Below the pieces are notes generated by a model. The model ran no database searches and had not been told where the DNA came from. It saw nothing but the letters and a program-made list of their open reading frames with translations. A stretch of 64,000 bases of DNA from LH-M37 sp032251315 (GTDB lineage: Bacteria; Pseudomonadota; Gammaproteobacteria; SZUA-229), in contig JAVVEE010000001.1 in the NCBI GenBank assembly GCA_032251315.1, positions 62,001 through 126,000 of the forward strand, in the 5' to 3' direction. A program made the translations under genes and the position numbers. Below, piece after piece: positions 7,501 through 16,066 of the stretch; the first letter of the stretch is position 1; the number at the start of each line of letters is the position of its first letter.

Positions 7501-10291
7501 TCTGGAAGAGCATCGAGTCCATGTTCAGACCCACGTTACTTTCAACTTCATCCTGCTCAGATGACTCGTCAATTTCGATGATAAACCCGTCATCATCATC
7601 TTCATCATCCAGTAACGATCCTTCCAGACGAATATTAAAATCATCCGTTTCTGAAATATCAAAAACATTGTCTTCACTGGCAAATGCGTCTGTCATTTCC
7701 AGCGATATCTCATCGCTGCCGACAGGCTCGATGAAGGTTATTTTTTCTTCGACATCCATGTCATTGAGCGCATCCAGAAACATTTCATCCTCAGCAGAAA
7801 TATCACCACTGACCTCCATTACTTCGTCGGTACCGTAATCCTGTTCGCTGCTGTAATTAACAGGCACCTCTATCGTCGGCGACTGACTTTCTTCTGCGGC
7901 AGCCCTGTCGGGCTCATCTACAAGGGATTCTTCTGCTTCAACTGCCCCGACTGCTTGTCCCTCTGTCAAGGCTACAGCCACGGTCATTAACTGGTATATA
8001 TTTGCAATCGGTTCACGATTGCCTCGTAATTGCTCTATCAATTGCGGCACCACAGCCAGCACTTCGTCCAGCAGCGTCAGCAACTCATCGGTCACTTCGA
8101 TCTTCTTATCCAGAACACGATTCAGCAGGTTTTCAATTTTCCAGGCAAACTCACCAATCAGTGCGGCACCAATCAGACGCCCACTGCCCTTAAGCGTGTG
8201 AAAATTTCTGCGTATAACGGTTAACGATTCTTCATCCTGATAATTCTGTTTCCATTTCGGCACATGCTCGTTCAGGGAGTCCATCACTTCAACGGCTTCT
8301 TCTATGAATATCTCGACAATTTCTTCATCCGCATCTTCACTCAGAATCCCATATTCCTCGTGTTCCACGGCTGCTGTCTTCACGCTCTCGACCGGCTCTG
8401 TTGCCGCTGGCAGCTCGTGCTCCGGTTCAGGCTCAGGTTCCAGCGTTGTCGCCTGCTGCTCAAATTCAAGTTCTGCCGTCGTTGTAATTTCCAGCGCGAC
8501 TTCAGGTTCGTCACTGTCATCTGTAATCACAACGGATTCGGCGAGCTCATCTCCATCATTGTCAATGTCTGCAGAGGCCGGCGCGCCATATTGTTTTGTA
8601 ATCTCGCTTAAATCAGCCTGCGCGCGTTCGCCGGTCAGCAAGCCCTGGTCTACGCCCGGACGACCTTCTGACAAGGCCTCAAAATAATACTCGATAGAGG
8701 TCACTACATCTGCAAGGGTGTCCTGCTCCTGACTATCCGGCTGACGATGTTGTGCTTGCAAAGCAATGCGCACATATTTCATCAAGCTTGATATCAGTTT
8801 TTCAACGCGTTCTGCTGATAACATCATGGCGACGCCGCGAACCTCTTCCAGACGTTGCACGACGGTTTCCAGATGACTTTCATCACTACTGCCATTAGCA
8901 TAAGCAAGAATCGCTTCCTTGGCTTCTACAAAGTTTTTATGAGCTTCTTCAATAACTGTAACCAGCACTTTCCGATATTCTGAACTGGGAATAACACGCT
9001 CTTCATCGTCTTCAGAAACCAGGCCTGATTTGCCGGCAATGTAGTCATCAAGTTTGGACTCGGCCGCCAGTAAAGCACCGGCAATTTCCAGCACCCGCTG
9101 TTCCGAAGCTTCCAATTCACCGCTGATGATTTTTTCCAGCTCAATACGTTGGTCCAGCACGTTTTGCCTTGTTGACCCAAAACCCAGCATGCCATACGTA
9201 TCTGCAATTTTTTCGATTTGCTTAACTACAGATGATAATTGCTCGACATCTTTATCGCTGCTTTGCATAAAGATTTCCAGCGTATCTTTCACCGTAGTCA
9301 GGTCTTCTCTGATGCCCTGGGAAACGGTATCAAACAGTTCAGCGTTAATGCCGCCCATGCTGACACTAATCTGTTGTGCAGATGACTTATCTGACAGCAA
9401 CTCTTCAAGTTTATAAGCCTGTTTGATTTTGCTTACGCGGACACCCGTCGAGCGACAGCTGCCCACGTAGTAAAGAATGTTCTTCAGGAGTTCCTGAGAC
9501 ATTTGATCAATAAACCTGTTTTCACCGACATCGACCAGTAATTTGATCTGCCGATCAATGGCACCCAATAAGCCTTTTACCGCAATATTGCTCTGTAGAT
9601 CCTTGTCATCTTCAATGGCTTCCAGCAATGCGCTGGCTACCATCCAGAAACGCTTGACCGTCTCATCGGCGGTTACCTTTTGCAGTGCAATGAGTACCGC
9701 CAGCGTGCGTTTAAGACCGGCACTGTATTTATTGTTTCGAAGTATATCCAGCAGGCCGAGCTGATAATGGGTGCGCAAACGTTTGGCTTCCCGGGTTAGT
9801 TTGCCCGGCTCAATCGCCGTCGCATCAAGGCCCAGCTCTTCGATATCCACGGCGTTAATGTCCGGCATGAAAAGCACGCTTTCAGATAGCAGTTTTTCCT
9901 TGCGCACTGCACGCATATCATTCATCAACGGCATCAGAACGATGGGTGCGTCCTGATTCCCGGCCTGCAGCCCTTCCAGATAATCGGGCAATTGCAGCAT
10001 CGCTCGCATCAGCACATCATAAACATCCTCAGGGCTTTCGATACGGCCTTCGAGCTGTGCTCTGGCGGTCTGCTCCATCTCTTCAGCCAGCATTGCCGCG
10101 CCGTACACTTCCACCATCTGCAAAGTGCCATACACCAGACGCAAGTGTTCGATACACTGTTCCAGCGCCGTGGTGTTTGCATTATCCTCGATATAGTCGG
10201 ACAGCGAAGTCTGGGCGTCGTGCAGAACAGCATCTAACTGTTTCTTTACCCAGCTCAGAGAGTTGTATTGTACTGTGCCTTCCAGTTTCAT
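4577..10291 (-). CDS. chpA: Hybrid chemosensory histidine kinase/response regulator ChpA (PilL)
   Basis: Central kinase of the pilus chemosensory pathway, phosphorylating PilG/PilH-type regulators. Numbered from the upstream TTG at 10297 (1906 residues): an N-terminal helical region (1-560) contains a degenerate Hpt-like part without a phospho-His. Acidic linkers follow at about 590-650 and 780-930. Three Hpt domains have candidate phospho-His H700 (HTLKGSGR), H970 (HTLFGSAR) and H1140 (HTLKGGAR). Then come CheA dimerisation (about 1305-1450), ATPase boxes N (HMLRNAVAHG, about 1492-1501), G1 (DDGSG, 1536-1540) and G2 (GRGVGMD), a CheW domain (about 1620-1765) and a C-terminal receiver with D1835 and K1887. 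The ATG at 10291 is preferred over TTG at 10297. P. aeruginosa ChpA is longer (about 2470 residues, more Hpt domains). Confidence 0.95.
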   Translation of the reverse strand: MKLEGTVQYNSLSWVKKQLDAVLHDAQTSLSDYIEDNANTTALEQCIEHLRLVYGTLQMVEVYGAAMLAEEMEQTARAQLEGRIESPEDVYDVLMRAMLQLPDYLEGLQAGNQDAPIVLMPLMNDMRAVRKEKLLSESVLFMPDINAVDIEELGLDATAIEPGKLTREAKRLRTHYQLGLLDILRNNKYSAGLKRTLAVLIALQKVTADETVKRFWMVASALLEAIEDDKDLQSNIAVKGLLGAIDRQIKLLVDVGENRFIDQMSQELLKNILYYVGSCRSTGVRVSKIKQAYKLEELLSDKSSAQQISVSMGGINAELFDTVSQGIREDLTTVKDTLEIFMQSSDKDVEQLSSVVKQIEKIADTYGMLGFGSTRQNVLDQRIELEKIISGELEASEQRVLEIAGALLAAESKLDDYIAGKSGLVSEDDEERVIPSSEYRKVLVTVIEEAHKNFVEAKEAILAYANGSSDESHLETVVQRLEEVRGVAMMLSAERVEKLISSLMKYVRIALQAQHRQPDSQEQDTLADVVTSIEYYFEALSEGRPGVDQGLLTGERAQADLSEITKQYGAPASADIDNDGDELAESVVITDDSDEPEVALEITTTAELEFEQQATTLEPEPEPEHELPAATEPVESVKTAAVEHEEYGILSEDADEEIVEIFIEEAVEVMDSLNEHVPKWKQNYQDEESLTVIRRNFHTLKGSGRLIGAALIGEFAWKIENLLNRVLDKKIEVTDELLTLLDEVLAVVPQLIEQLRGNREPIANIYQLMTVAVALTEGQAVGAVEAEESLVDEPDRAAAEESQSPTIEVPVNYSSEQDYGTDEVMEVSGDISAEDEMFLDALNDMDVEEKITFIEPVGSDEISLEMTDAFASEDNVFDISETDDFNIRLEGSLLDDEDDDDGFIIEIDESSEQDEVESNVGLNMDSMLFQIYYDESNSHLRIIKELLNKHYLGEQGLEASNDLIRAFHTLFGSARTAEIEAIAEIAGVSEKYAVARQDASSQLIPDAVVEIIAEVVSTIEAMLAQLKANKLPETNKVLLDRMSKAVQDELQQQLQQPSAAQIMPTQSEAKREPVVTGKPVQHAPAETLYTYGDVDDDLIDIFLEEAEELIEDLEGTLIKLHENEEDTDNLIELQRHMHTLKGGARMASLVPVGDLTHVLESMVLALFEHKIEANKVFFDVLHESLDALNNMLGNVKQRQPISASGNLVERIEAIMRGEVVEQRTVERFDVEVDDLLSEAVNEPLTEEMLNPEIQAQNPAAGKGIAGTADAEALKRRKSDRSEEKPHWGERATDVNFKDSQEQVRVRADLLNNLVNYAGEVNIHHARMGKQITDVGYNLKELNQTVIRLKEQLRKLEIETEIQIRSSYEKEADDYDENFDPLEMDRYSTLQQLARSLSETASDVDSIKDILSDIVGDAEMLLLQESRISTDLQEGLMRTRMVRFGGMSTRLRRIVRQTAREMGKEINVEIIGEEQELDRTVLDRVVAPLEHMLRNAVAHGIELPKDRLIAGKSEAGNIKISVGRQGTSVVVKVEDDGSGINADAIRKKAIKQGLLAEDNELSNYDVLQFILKSGFSTAEEVTQLAGRGVGMDVVDSEIKQLGGVLEIDTERGKGTSFKVRLPLTLAINQALLVNAGDDIYAVPLASIEGVVRITGTELQSFYDSGDLEYAFNNVNYELKHLGFMLTGHQQNYAEEGQLFPVLLVHVGDQHFALHVDDLLGRREIVIKPVGMQISAVRGIAGATILADGRVVLILEMSALVIGDSLFKEVVTEESDEAVAVETEPTIMVVDDSITIRKVTARILERHNMKVILATDGVDATNKLQEEMPDLMLLDIEMPKMDGFELATYMRNEDRLKQIPIIMITSRTGIKHKERAKTIGVDQYLGKPFQEEELMKNINELLSSVK

Positions 10292-10351
10292 TATCAAATC
10301 ACCATCCCACGCTTACCCGCCTTTGCACTGTATAAGTAACTGCGCAATTGT

Positions 10352-12409
10352 TTAGGCCTGGTGCTCAAGCACAACTGTTTCAACATTATCATCTTCAACC
10401 GATGGTAACTTAAAGCCGGATACTGAACGCCGCAGTTCGCTCGACAATACATTCAGCGTATCCAGCGAGGTAGAGGTTTCCTCGGTACCTTCTGATGTTT
10501 GCAGGGTAATTTCCTGAATAACATTCATGGTTTTCGATACGTTCGAGGCAACGTCCAACTGTTTTTGTGTCGCATCGGAAATTGCCTGAATTCGTTTTGA
10601 GAGCTGCAAGGATACATCCTCAATTTCTTTCAGCGCGACGCCCGCATCCTCGGCCATCTCAGCCCCGCTAACAACACCTGCGGTACTGACTTCCATTGAT
10701 TTCACCGCTTCATTGGTATCCGCCTGAATGGTATTAACCAGACCTTCAATCTGTTTGGTCGCATTACCCGCACGTTCCGCCAGTCGCTGCACCTCATCCG
10801 CAACCACCGCGAAACCACGACCTGCGTCACCTGCGGTCGAAGCCTGAATCGCTGCGTTCAAGGCGAGAATATTGGTTTGATCCGCAATTTCAGTAATCAG
10901 CCCCACGATGTCGCCAATTTCCTGGGAAGATTCACCGAGTCGTTTAATACGTTTTGATGTTTCCTGAATCTGCTCACGAATCTTATCCATGCTGCTAATG
11001 GTGCTGTGCACCACACCTGCACCTTTCTGCGCAATGGCTAGCGACTGCTGCGCTACGTTGGCTGAATCCTGTGCGTCTTTGGTTACATGTTCCATTGATT
11101 CGGCCATATCGCTCATCGCGGCACTGGCTGAGGCAATTTCCCGTGCCTGTCGCGTCGAAGCCTGCGCCAGCCCGGACGCTGTTGCCTGTGTTTTTTCCGT
11201 TGAAGAAGAGACCTCTACGGCGGTCGAGTTAATGGTTGTTACTAGTGACCGCAAGGCATCAATAGTAAAGTTCACCGAATCCGCAATCGCACCGGTAATT
11301 TCTTCTGTCACCGTGGCATGTGCGGTCAAATCACCATCCGCCAGACTGGCCATTTCATCCAGCAAGCGCAGAATAGCGCGCTGATTACGACGGTTATTTT
11401 CCAGCGCCGACTCTTCACGTTTGCGCGCCTCTTTCAGTAGTAACCAGCCCAGAAATATAATCAGAATTACTGCGACACCGCCAAAGCCAACACCCAGCAG
11501 CTGAACTTCGTCCAGCGCCTCACCCTGATCAGAAATTTGCTGTTCAAGCCCCTGAAGGTCATTTAACAGAACCTGACTATCACCGCTGATTTCACTGGCC
11601 GCATCCTTGATTTCAAACAACTCCGGCGACAGCTCAAGAATACCCGCAATATTATCGCCGACCACCGCAATTAGCATGGCGACCTCGCGCAGCTTGGCGA
11701 CCGCTTCTTTGTCAGTAACCGCGTCTATTCCCAGCGCCTTTGAGCCTTTTAAAAGCCCCTCCAGTACCCGACCGAATAATGCTGCATCCCTGCCAAATCG
11801 ATCCGCAGCCGCGGCCGCGGCCTCGCCGCCGATAAGAACATTATTAAGATTATTCTTGATACGCTGAGAGAGCATCATCTGACGACTGGCCAGATAGATC
11901 TGCCGGCTTGACGCATTTTTCTGCATCAAAATGCCCACCACTTCATCAGAATAGGTCAACATTTGAGGCGTGAAGCTGTCAATAATCTGATACAGCTCAC
12001 GCACTTCTGAAATCGTCTCTTTACCGCCCAGAATAATACCGGTATCTTTTTGATAGGCACCCCAGCTGGTTTCTACCTCTGTGAGTGCTGGAGACAAATT
12101 CGATGATAATGGAGGCGCTTCGGCACCGCCTCGACGGTACAGGGATAAGACTTCATCAAAGCGCAACATACCTTCAGACAAAGCTTCGAAATCCGCCTCA
12201 TTGCCCGATGAAGCACCGATGGCGAAGTTAGCCATTCGCTGTGAAAGCAGTAGCTGCTCTGCGGACAGACTAAGGTGCTTTTGTAGATCGGCGCGTTTAT
12301 AACCCACATAAACCAAACTCACCAACATGAAAAGAATCATCAGGCCCAGAATGACACCCAGCACCAGCGAAGGATTACCAATAGCTGATCTTTTTTTATT
12401 TGAACTCAT
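10352..12409 (-). CDS. pilJ: Pilus methyl-accepting chemotaxis receptor PilJ
   Basis: Inner-membrane chemoreceptor that feeds the ChpA kinase and controls type IV pilus function. The protein is 685 residues. TM1 is at about 15-36 and TM2 at about 305-326. The periplasmic part has two copies of a PilJ-type repeat centred on LLLSQRM (53-59) and MMLSQRI (178-184). The cytoplasmic coiled coil carries the invariant signalling hairpin tip (EIADQTNILALNAA at about 507-520, then GRGFAVVADEVQRLAE). It lies between pilI and chpA as in Pseudomonas, but no pilK methyltransferase follows it. Confidence 0.95.
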   Translation of the reverse strand: MSSNKKRSAIGNPSLVLGVILGLMILFMLVSLVYVGYKRADLQKHLSLSAEQLLLSQRMANFAIGASSGNEADFEALSEGMLRFDEVLSLYRRGGAEAPPLSSNLSPALTEVETSWGAYQKDTGIILGGKETISEVRELYQIIDSFTPQMLTYSDEVVGILMQKNASSRQIYLASRQMMLSQRIKNNLNNVLIGGEAAAAAADRFGRDAALFGRVLEGLLKGSKALGIDAVTDKEAVAKLREVAMLIAVVGDNIAGILELSPELFEIKDAASEISGDSQVLLNDLQGLEQQISDQGEALDEVQLLGVGFGGVAVILIIFLGWLLLKEARKREESALENNRRNQRAILRLLDEMASLADGDLTAHATVTEEITGAIADSVNFTIDALRSLVTTINSTAVEVSSSTEKTQATASGLAQASTRQAREIASASAAMSDMAESMEHVTKDAQDSANVAQQSLAIAQKGAGVVHSTISSMDKIREQIQETSKRIKRLGESSQEIGDIVGLITEIADQTNILALNAAIQASTAGDAGRGFAVVADEVQRLAERAGNATKQIEGLVNTIQADTNEAVKSMEVSTAGVVSGAEMAEDAGVALKEIEDVSLQLSKRIQAISDATQKQLDVASNVSKTMNVIQEITLQTSEGTEETSTSLDTLNVLSSELRRSVSGFKLPSVEDDNVETVVLEHQA

Positions 12410-12431
12410 GGAAACTACTCTCCGTAACTAC

Positions 12432-12452
12432 TTCTCCGGCTGTGCCGGAGAA
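12432..12452 (-). other. Intercistronic hairpin between pilI and pilJ
   Basis: A perfect 9-bp inverted repeat (TTCTCCGGC at 12432-12440, GCCGGAGAA at 12444-12452) with a 3-nt loop sits in the 59-nt gap between pilI and pilJ. On the minus-strand transcript it has no following U-run, so it does not look like a terminator. An mRNA stability or processing element that sets pilJ-chpA levels relative to pilGHI is plausible (inference). Confidence 0.5.
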
Positions 12453-12468
12453 CTATTTTTATAATCAT

Positions 12469-13005
12469 TTACAGTGCGGCCTGGGAAAAGAGCTCGTCTT
12501 CAACCATATTCTCGAAGCTAAACACCGGCCAGTTTTCATTATCTTTGCTAAACATATTCTTAATATACGGTGATATATGGTTATGCACTTGCGGCTTTTC
12601 CTGACTCTGATCTTCAATATAAAAGCGCCGCATGCCATAAACCTCATCAACCAGTAAGCCTGTACTGAAACCCTTAAAGTTAATCACGATCAGTCGTCCG
12701 CGTTTCCGCTGCTGCATATCAATGCCCAAAACATAACCCTTGAGATCCATAATGGGCAGCAAGCTACCGCGTACATTGGCAATGCCAACCACCCAGGATT
12801 TTACTCCAGGCACTTTCGTGTACTCAGGCACATCTAAAATTTCTTCAACTTCTGACATTGCAGCAATCAGCTTGTCATCACCGACTCTGAAACCCACGCC
12901 CACCCACTTATCACCGGCATCGCCCGCCGCAGGCAGGCGCAGTGCATTCTGCTGACAACGTTTTTCCAGGTTCAGTAATACGTCGAAGGGGTCAATTTTA
13001 CTCAC
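12469..13005 (-). CDS. pilI: CheW-like adaptor PilI
   Basis: Adaptor that couples PilJ to ChpA in the pilus chemosensory array. The protein is 178 residues with one CheW domain: VGFRVGDDKLIAAMSEVEEIL, then WVVGIANVRGSLLPIMDLKGYV, then GLLVDEVYGMRRF. The start is GTG at 13005, preceded by AAGGA about 10 nt upstream. It lies 26 nt after pilH in the operon, matching the Pseudomonas gene order. Confidence 0.93.
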   Translation of the reverse strand: MSKIDPFDVLLNLEKRCQQNALRLPAAGDAGDKWVGVGFRVGDDKLIAAMSEVEEILDVPEYTKVPGVKSWVVGIANVRGSLLPIMDLKGYVLGIDMQQRKRGRLIVINFKGFSTGLLVDEVYGMRRFYIEDQSQEKPQVHNHISPYIKNMFSKDNENWPVFSFENMVEDELFSQAAL

Positions 13006-13031
13006 AGTTAATATTTCCTTATTGGACCGCG

Positions 13032-13397
13032 TTAGCCTTCGAAGGCGCGCTTCAGGGCATCGACCAGCGCTTTTTCCTGAACCGGCTTGACTATATAGTC
13101 GACGGCACCCTGGCGTTTAGCCCAGACCTTGTCGGTTTCCTGATCTTTGGTGGTAACAATAATCACCGGAATATCAGCAGTTTCGGCCTGCTTAGAAAGC
13201 TGCCGCGTCGCCTGAAAGCCATTCATTCCAGGCATGACTACATCCATGAGAATGAGATCCGGCAGCTTCTCCTTTGCAGCCACAACACCCTCTTCACCCG
13301 AGCTTGCGGCATCAACGTCATATCCATTTTTTTCTAACAATGTTTTTAAAACATGAATCTCGGTGGGGGAATCATCAACTATGAGTATTTTTGCCAT
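13032..13397 (-). CDS. pilH: Single-domain response regulator PilH (CheY-like)
   Basis: A 121-residue stand-alone receiver domain, a phosphorylation target of ChpA. It has the acidic pocket D8-D9, phospho-acceptor D52 in LILMDVVMPG, and the conserved Lys in DYIVKPV near the C-terminus. In Pseudomonas PilH modulates retraction or acts as a phosphate sink, while PilG promotes extension; the same split is inferred here from order. It starts with ATG at 13397, 46 nt after pilG. Confidence 0.93.
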   Translation of the reverse strand: MAKILIVDDSPTEIHVLKTLLEKNGYDVDAASSGEEGVVAAKEKLPDLILMDVVMPGMNGFQATRQLSKQAETADIPVIIVTTKDQETDKVWAKRQGAVDYIVKPVQEKALVDALKRAFEG

Positions 13398-13443
13398 TTA
13401 TTATCACCTTATTAAAATTTTTACGGACGAAAAAAACAACTTA

Positions 13444-13857
13444 TTATTTTTTAACGTGCTCTTTAATTGCACCCAGCAGATCTTCCTTGGTAAAGGGCTT
13501 GGTTAAGTATTGGGTTGAACCCACAATGCGTCCGCGCGCACGGTCGAATATACTGTCCTTGCTGGAGAGCATAATGACAGGCGTTTTGTGAAACATGCTG
13601 TTGTTTTTGATGAGCGCACAGGTCTGATAACCGTCCAGCCGGGGCATCATGATGTCCACAAAAATAATGTCCGGCCGGGTTTCGGCAATTTTTGATAATG
13701 CCTCGAAACCATCTACTGCCGTGACCACGTCACAGCCTTCTTTCTTTAACAGGTTTTCCGCCGTCCTACGAATAGTCTTACTATCATCGATGACCATCAC
13801 CTTAAGGTCTTTCAAATCAACAACTTCATCTGTCATCGCCGTCGCCGTCTCGCTCAT
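13444..13857 (-). CDS. pilG: Single-domain response regulator PilG (CheY-like)
   Basis: First gene of the chemosensory operon. The protein is 137 residues, with about 18 extra N-terminal residues before the receiver domain. Acidic pocket D24-D25, phospho-acceptor D68 in IIFVDIMMPRLDGYQ, and the conserved Lys in YLTKPF. In P. aeruginosa PilG is required for pilus extension and for activation of the adenylate cyclase CyaB; no cyclase is present in this window. It is divergent from gshB across a 188-nt gap that should hold both promoters; I found no strong consensus match there. Confidence 0.93.
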   Translation of the reverse strand: MSETATAMTDEVVDLKDLKVMVIDDSKTIRRTAENLLKKEGCDVVTAVDGFEALSKIAETRPDIIFVDIMMPRLDGYQTCALIKNNSMFHKTPVIMLSSKDSIFDRARGRIVGSTQYLTKPFTKEDLLGAIKEHVKK

Positions 13858-14045
13858 AAAAATTTAAACCTTCAAAAAAACTCACCCACAAAGCGCGGTA
13901 TAATTGAAATGTAGACCATGTTCCTGTTATTAGCAATCAATACCCAGTACATTAACAAATTTCTCTAACAAATTGCTTGATAAGAGAATATTGGTTACAT
14001 TTCACATTGTTGACTCCCCCGCTAACCCTTCTTTAAGGTCTGAAT

Positions 14046-14999
14046 ATGCAGCTAAAACTAGGAATCGTTATGGATCCCGTCGAATCCATAAAAACCTCCA
14101 AAGACACCAGCTTTGCCATGTTACTTGCTGCGCAGAAACGGGACTGGCCGCTTTACTATATGCAGCAGGCCGATATCTATATGACTGATTCGACAGCAAT
14201 GGCGCAAGTTCAGCGAATTGCAGTGACTGATTCCGCCGAGAACTGGTATCAGGCCGAGGCGGCTCACCACATTGAGCTGGCCTCGCTTGATGTTATTTTA
14301 ATGCGCAAGGATCCTCCCTTTGATATGGAATACATTACCAGTACCTACATTCTGGAAATGGCTGAACGCACCGGCACCCTGATCGTTAACCGCCCTGCCA
14401 GCCTGCGTGATGCGAATGAAAAAATGTTCATCACCCATTTTTCCCAGTGCTGCGCACCTATGCTGGTCACCAGCCAGCCGGCACTGATCCGCAAGTTCCT
14501 GGCTGAACACAAAGACATTATCATCAAACCGCTGGACGGGATGGGCGGCGAATCCATTTTCCGGCTCACTCCAGAGGACCCCAATATTTCCGTAATTCTG
14601 GAAACCATCACCCATCGCGGCCGCAAAACCGTTATGGCGCAGCGATTCATTCCTGAAATTACCGCACAGGGCGACAAACGCATTCTGCTTATCAACGGCG
14701 AGCCCGTACCCTATGCACTGGCGCGCATTCCGGCGCAGGGCGAAACCCGCGGCAATCTGGCGGCGGGCGGCTCCGGCGTGGGCATTGAGCTTAGCGAACG
14801 TGACCGCTGGATCTGCGAGCAGGTGGGGCCCACGCTTCGCAAGATGGGCATTTTCTTTGCGGGCATCGATGTTATCGGTGACTACCTCACTGAAATAAAC
14901 ATCACCAGCCCCACCTGTGTACGCGAACTCGACAAGCAGTTCGGCCTCGACATTGCCGGTGATCTGATGGCGTGCATCGAACAGCAGCTGGAGGGTTAA
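14046..14999 (+). CDS. gshB: Glutathione synthetase
   Basis: Ligates gamma-glutamylcysteine and glycine with ATP, the second step of glutathione synthesis. The protein is 317 residues, standard for bacterial GshB, with an ATP-grasp fold. Recognisable segments are MDPVESIKTSKDTSFAML (10-26), MRKDPPFDMEYI (86-97), NRPASLRDANEKMF and the ATP-binding KPLDGMGG (161-168). An AAGG about 8 nt upstream supports the ATG at 14046. It heads the run gshB-apbE-tonB-yqgE-ruvX, with apbE 3 nt downstream. Confidence 0.97.
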   Translation: MQLKLGIVMDPVESIKTSKDTSFAMLLAAQKRDWPLYYMQQADIYMTDSTAMAQVQRIAVTDSAENWYQAEAAHHIELASLDVILMRKDPPFDMEYITSTYILEMAERTGTLIVNRPASLRDANEKMFITHFSQCCAPMLVTSQPALIRKFLAEHKDIIIKPLDGMGGESIFRLTPEDPNISVILETITHRGRKTVMAQRFIPEITAQGDKRILLINGEPVPYALARIPAQGETRGNLAAGGSGVGIELSERDRWICEQVGPTLRKMGIFFAGIDVIGDYLTEINITSPTCVRELDKQFGLDIAGDLMACIEQQLEG

Positions 15000-15002
15000 A
15001 CG

Positions 15003-16058
15003 ATGTTCACTGCAAAAAAATTGATTCCGCTTTTGCTGCTTTTCGGCCTCGTTCTCGGCAGCACAAGCTGCGCCGAGGAGCCGGCGCATGAAGCCCGGCG
15101 CACGATTCTTAAATTCGGCACCCTGATTGAGGTCACCCTTTACGATGTCGAGCCGGCTCTGGCGCAGCAAGCGTTGGATCAGATCGAGGCGAACTTCAAT
15201 CAATACCATGCCGACTGGACTTCATGGCAGGAGAGCCCGCTCACCCGCCTCAATGAAAAACTCATCACCGGTGAAGCGGCTGAGGTTCCACCCAGCATTC
15301 TGCCCCTGATCGAGCAGTCACAAATACTTTCACAGCGCAGCCAGGGCCTGTTTAATCCGGGCATCAACCAGCTCATCCGTCTGTGGCAAATCCATCGGCG
15401 CGATGATCCCGACATCCATCCGCCGACACCTCAGGCCATTGACGAATGGCTGCAAAAAAACCCCGGCATGGATGATCTGATACTCGAGGACTCGCAACTG
15501 CGCAGTCGAAATGCTGCGCTGGAGCTGAACTTCGGGGCTTTTGCCAAGGGTTACGCCATTGACCTGGGGCTTAATTACCTAAACAGCCTGGGCATTGAAA
15601 ATGCGGTCATCAATGCCGGTGGCGACCTCAGTGTGCGCGGCCGGCACGGCGAACGCCCGTGGAAAATCGGCATTCGCCACCCCCGTCAGGATGGCATCAT
15701 TGCCTGGCTCGAGGCGCAGGATCACGAAAGCATTTTCACCTCGGGCGATTATGAACGCTTCTACTTCTATGAGGGCAAGCGTTACCACCACATTCTCGAC
15801 CCCCGCACCGGCTATCCGGCAGAAGGCACCAGCTCGGTGACGGTGATTCACGCCGACGCCGGCACTGCTGATGCCGCTGCTACCGCCCTTTTTGTGGCCG
15901 GTCCCGAGCAGTGGCAGGCCATCGCCCGCTCCATGGGCATTGAATATGTCATGCTGATCGATGTTGAAGGCAGAATACATATGAGTCCGAAAATGGCGCA
16001 ACGCATTCATTTTACTGAAGACCGGACTGACCACATTGTGATCAGCGAATCGCTATAA
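15003..16058 (+). CDS. apbE: FAD:protein FMN transferase, probable lipoprotein
   Basis: Attaches FMN covalently to Ser/Thr of target proteins (for example Na+-NQR or Rnf subunits) outside the cytoplasm. The protein is 351 residues. The N-terminus is a hydrophobic signal ending STSC, so Cys23 is a likely but non-classical lipidation site. ApbE landmarks are FGTLIEVTLYD, LNFGAFAKGYAIDL, INAGGDLSVRG and HHILDPRTGYPAE. It starts 3 nt after gshB, so it is translationally coupled. In the equivalent Pseudomonas locus tonB3 follows gshB directly, making apbE an insertion relative to that order. No flavoprotein target gene is visible nearby. Confidence 0.93.
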   Translation: MFTAKKLIPLLLLFGLVLGSTSCAEEPAHEARRTILKFGTLIEVTLYDVEPALAQQALDQIEANFNQYHADWTSWQESPLTRLNEKLITGEAAEVPPSILPLIEQSQILSQRSQGLFNPGINQLIRLWQIHRRDDPDIHPPTPQAIDEWLQKNPGMDDLILEDSQLRSRNAALELNFGAFAKGYAIDLGLNYLNSLGIENAVINAGGDLSVRGRHGERPWKIGIRHPRQDGIIAWLEAQDHESIFTSGDYERFYFYEGKRYHHILDPRTGYPAEGTSSVTVIHADAGTADAAATALFVAGPEQWQAIARSMGIEYVMLIDVEGRIHMSPKMAQRIHFTEDRTDHIVISESL

Positions 16059-16066
16059 TCAGCCCT

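Noticed and set aside
8400..8480. Repeat tract in chpA (alternating Pro-Glu codons)
   Set aside because: A short acidic Pro-Glu linker between domains, common in ChpA proteins; not a tandem repeat array.
11805..11830. GC-palindromic stretch GCCGCGGCCGCGGC in pilJ
   Set aside because: It encodes a run of Ala codons in the receptor's periplasmic domain; the palindrome is a by-product of repeated GCG/GCC codons.
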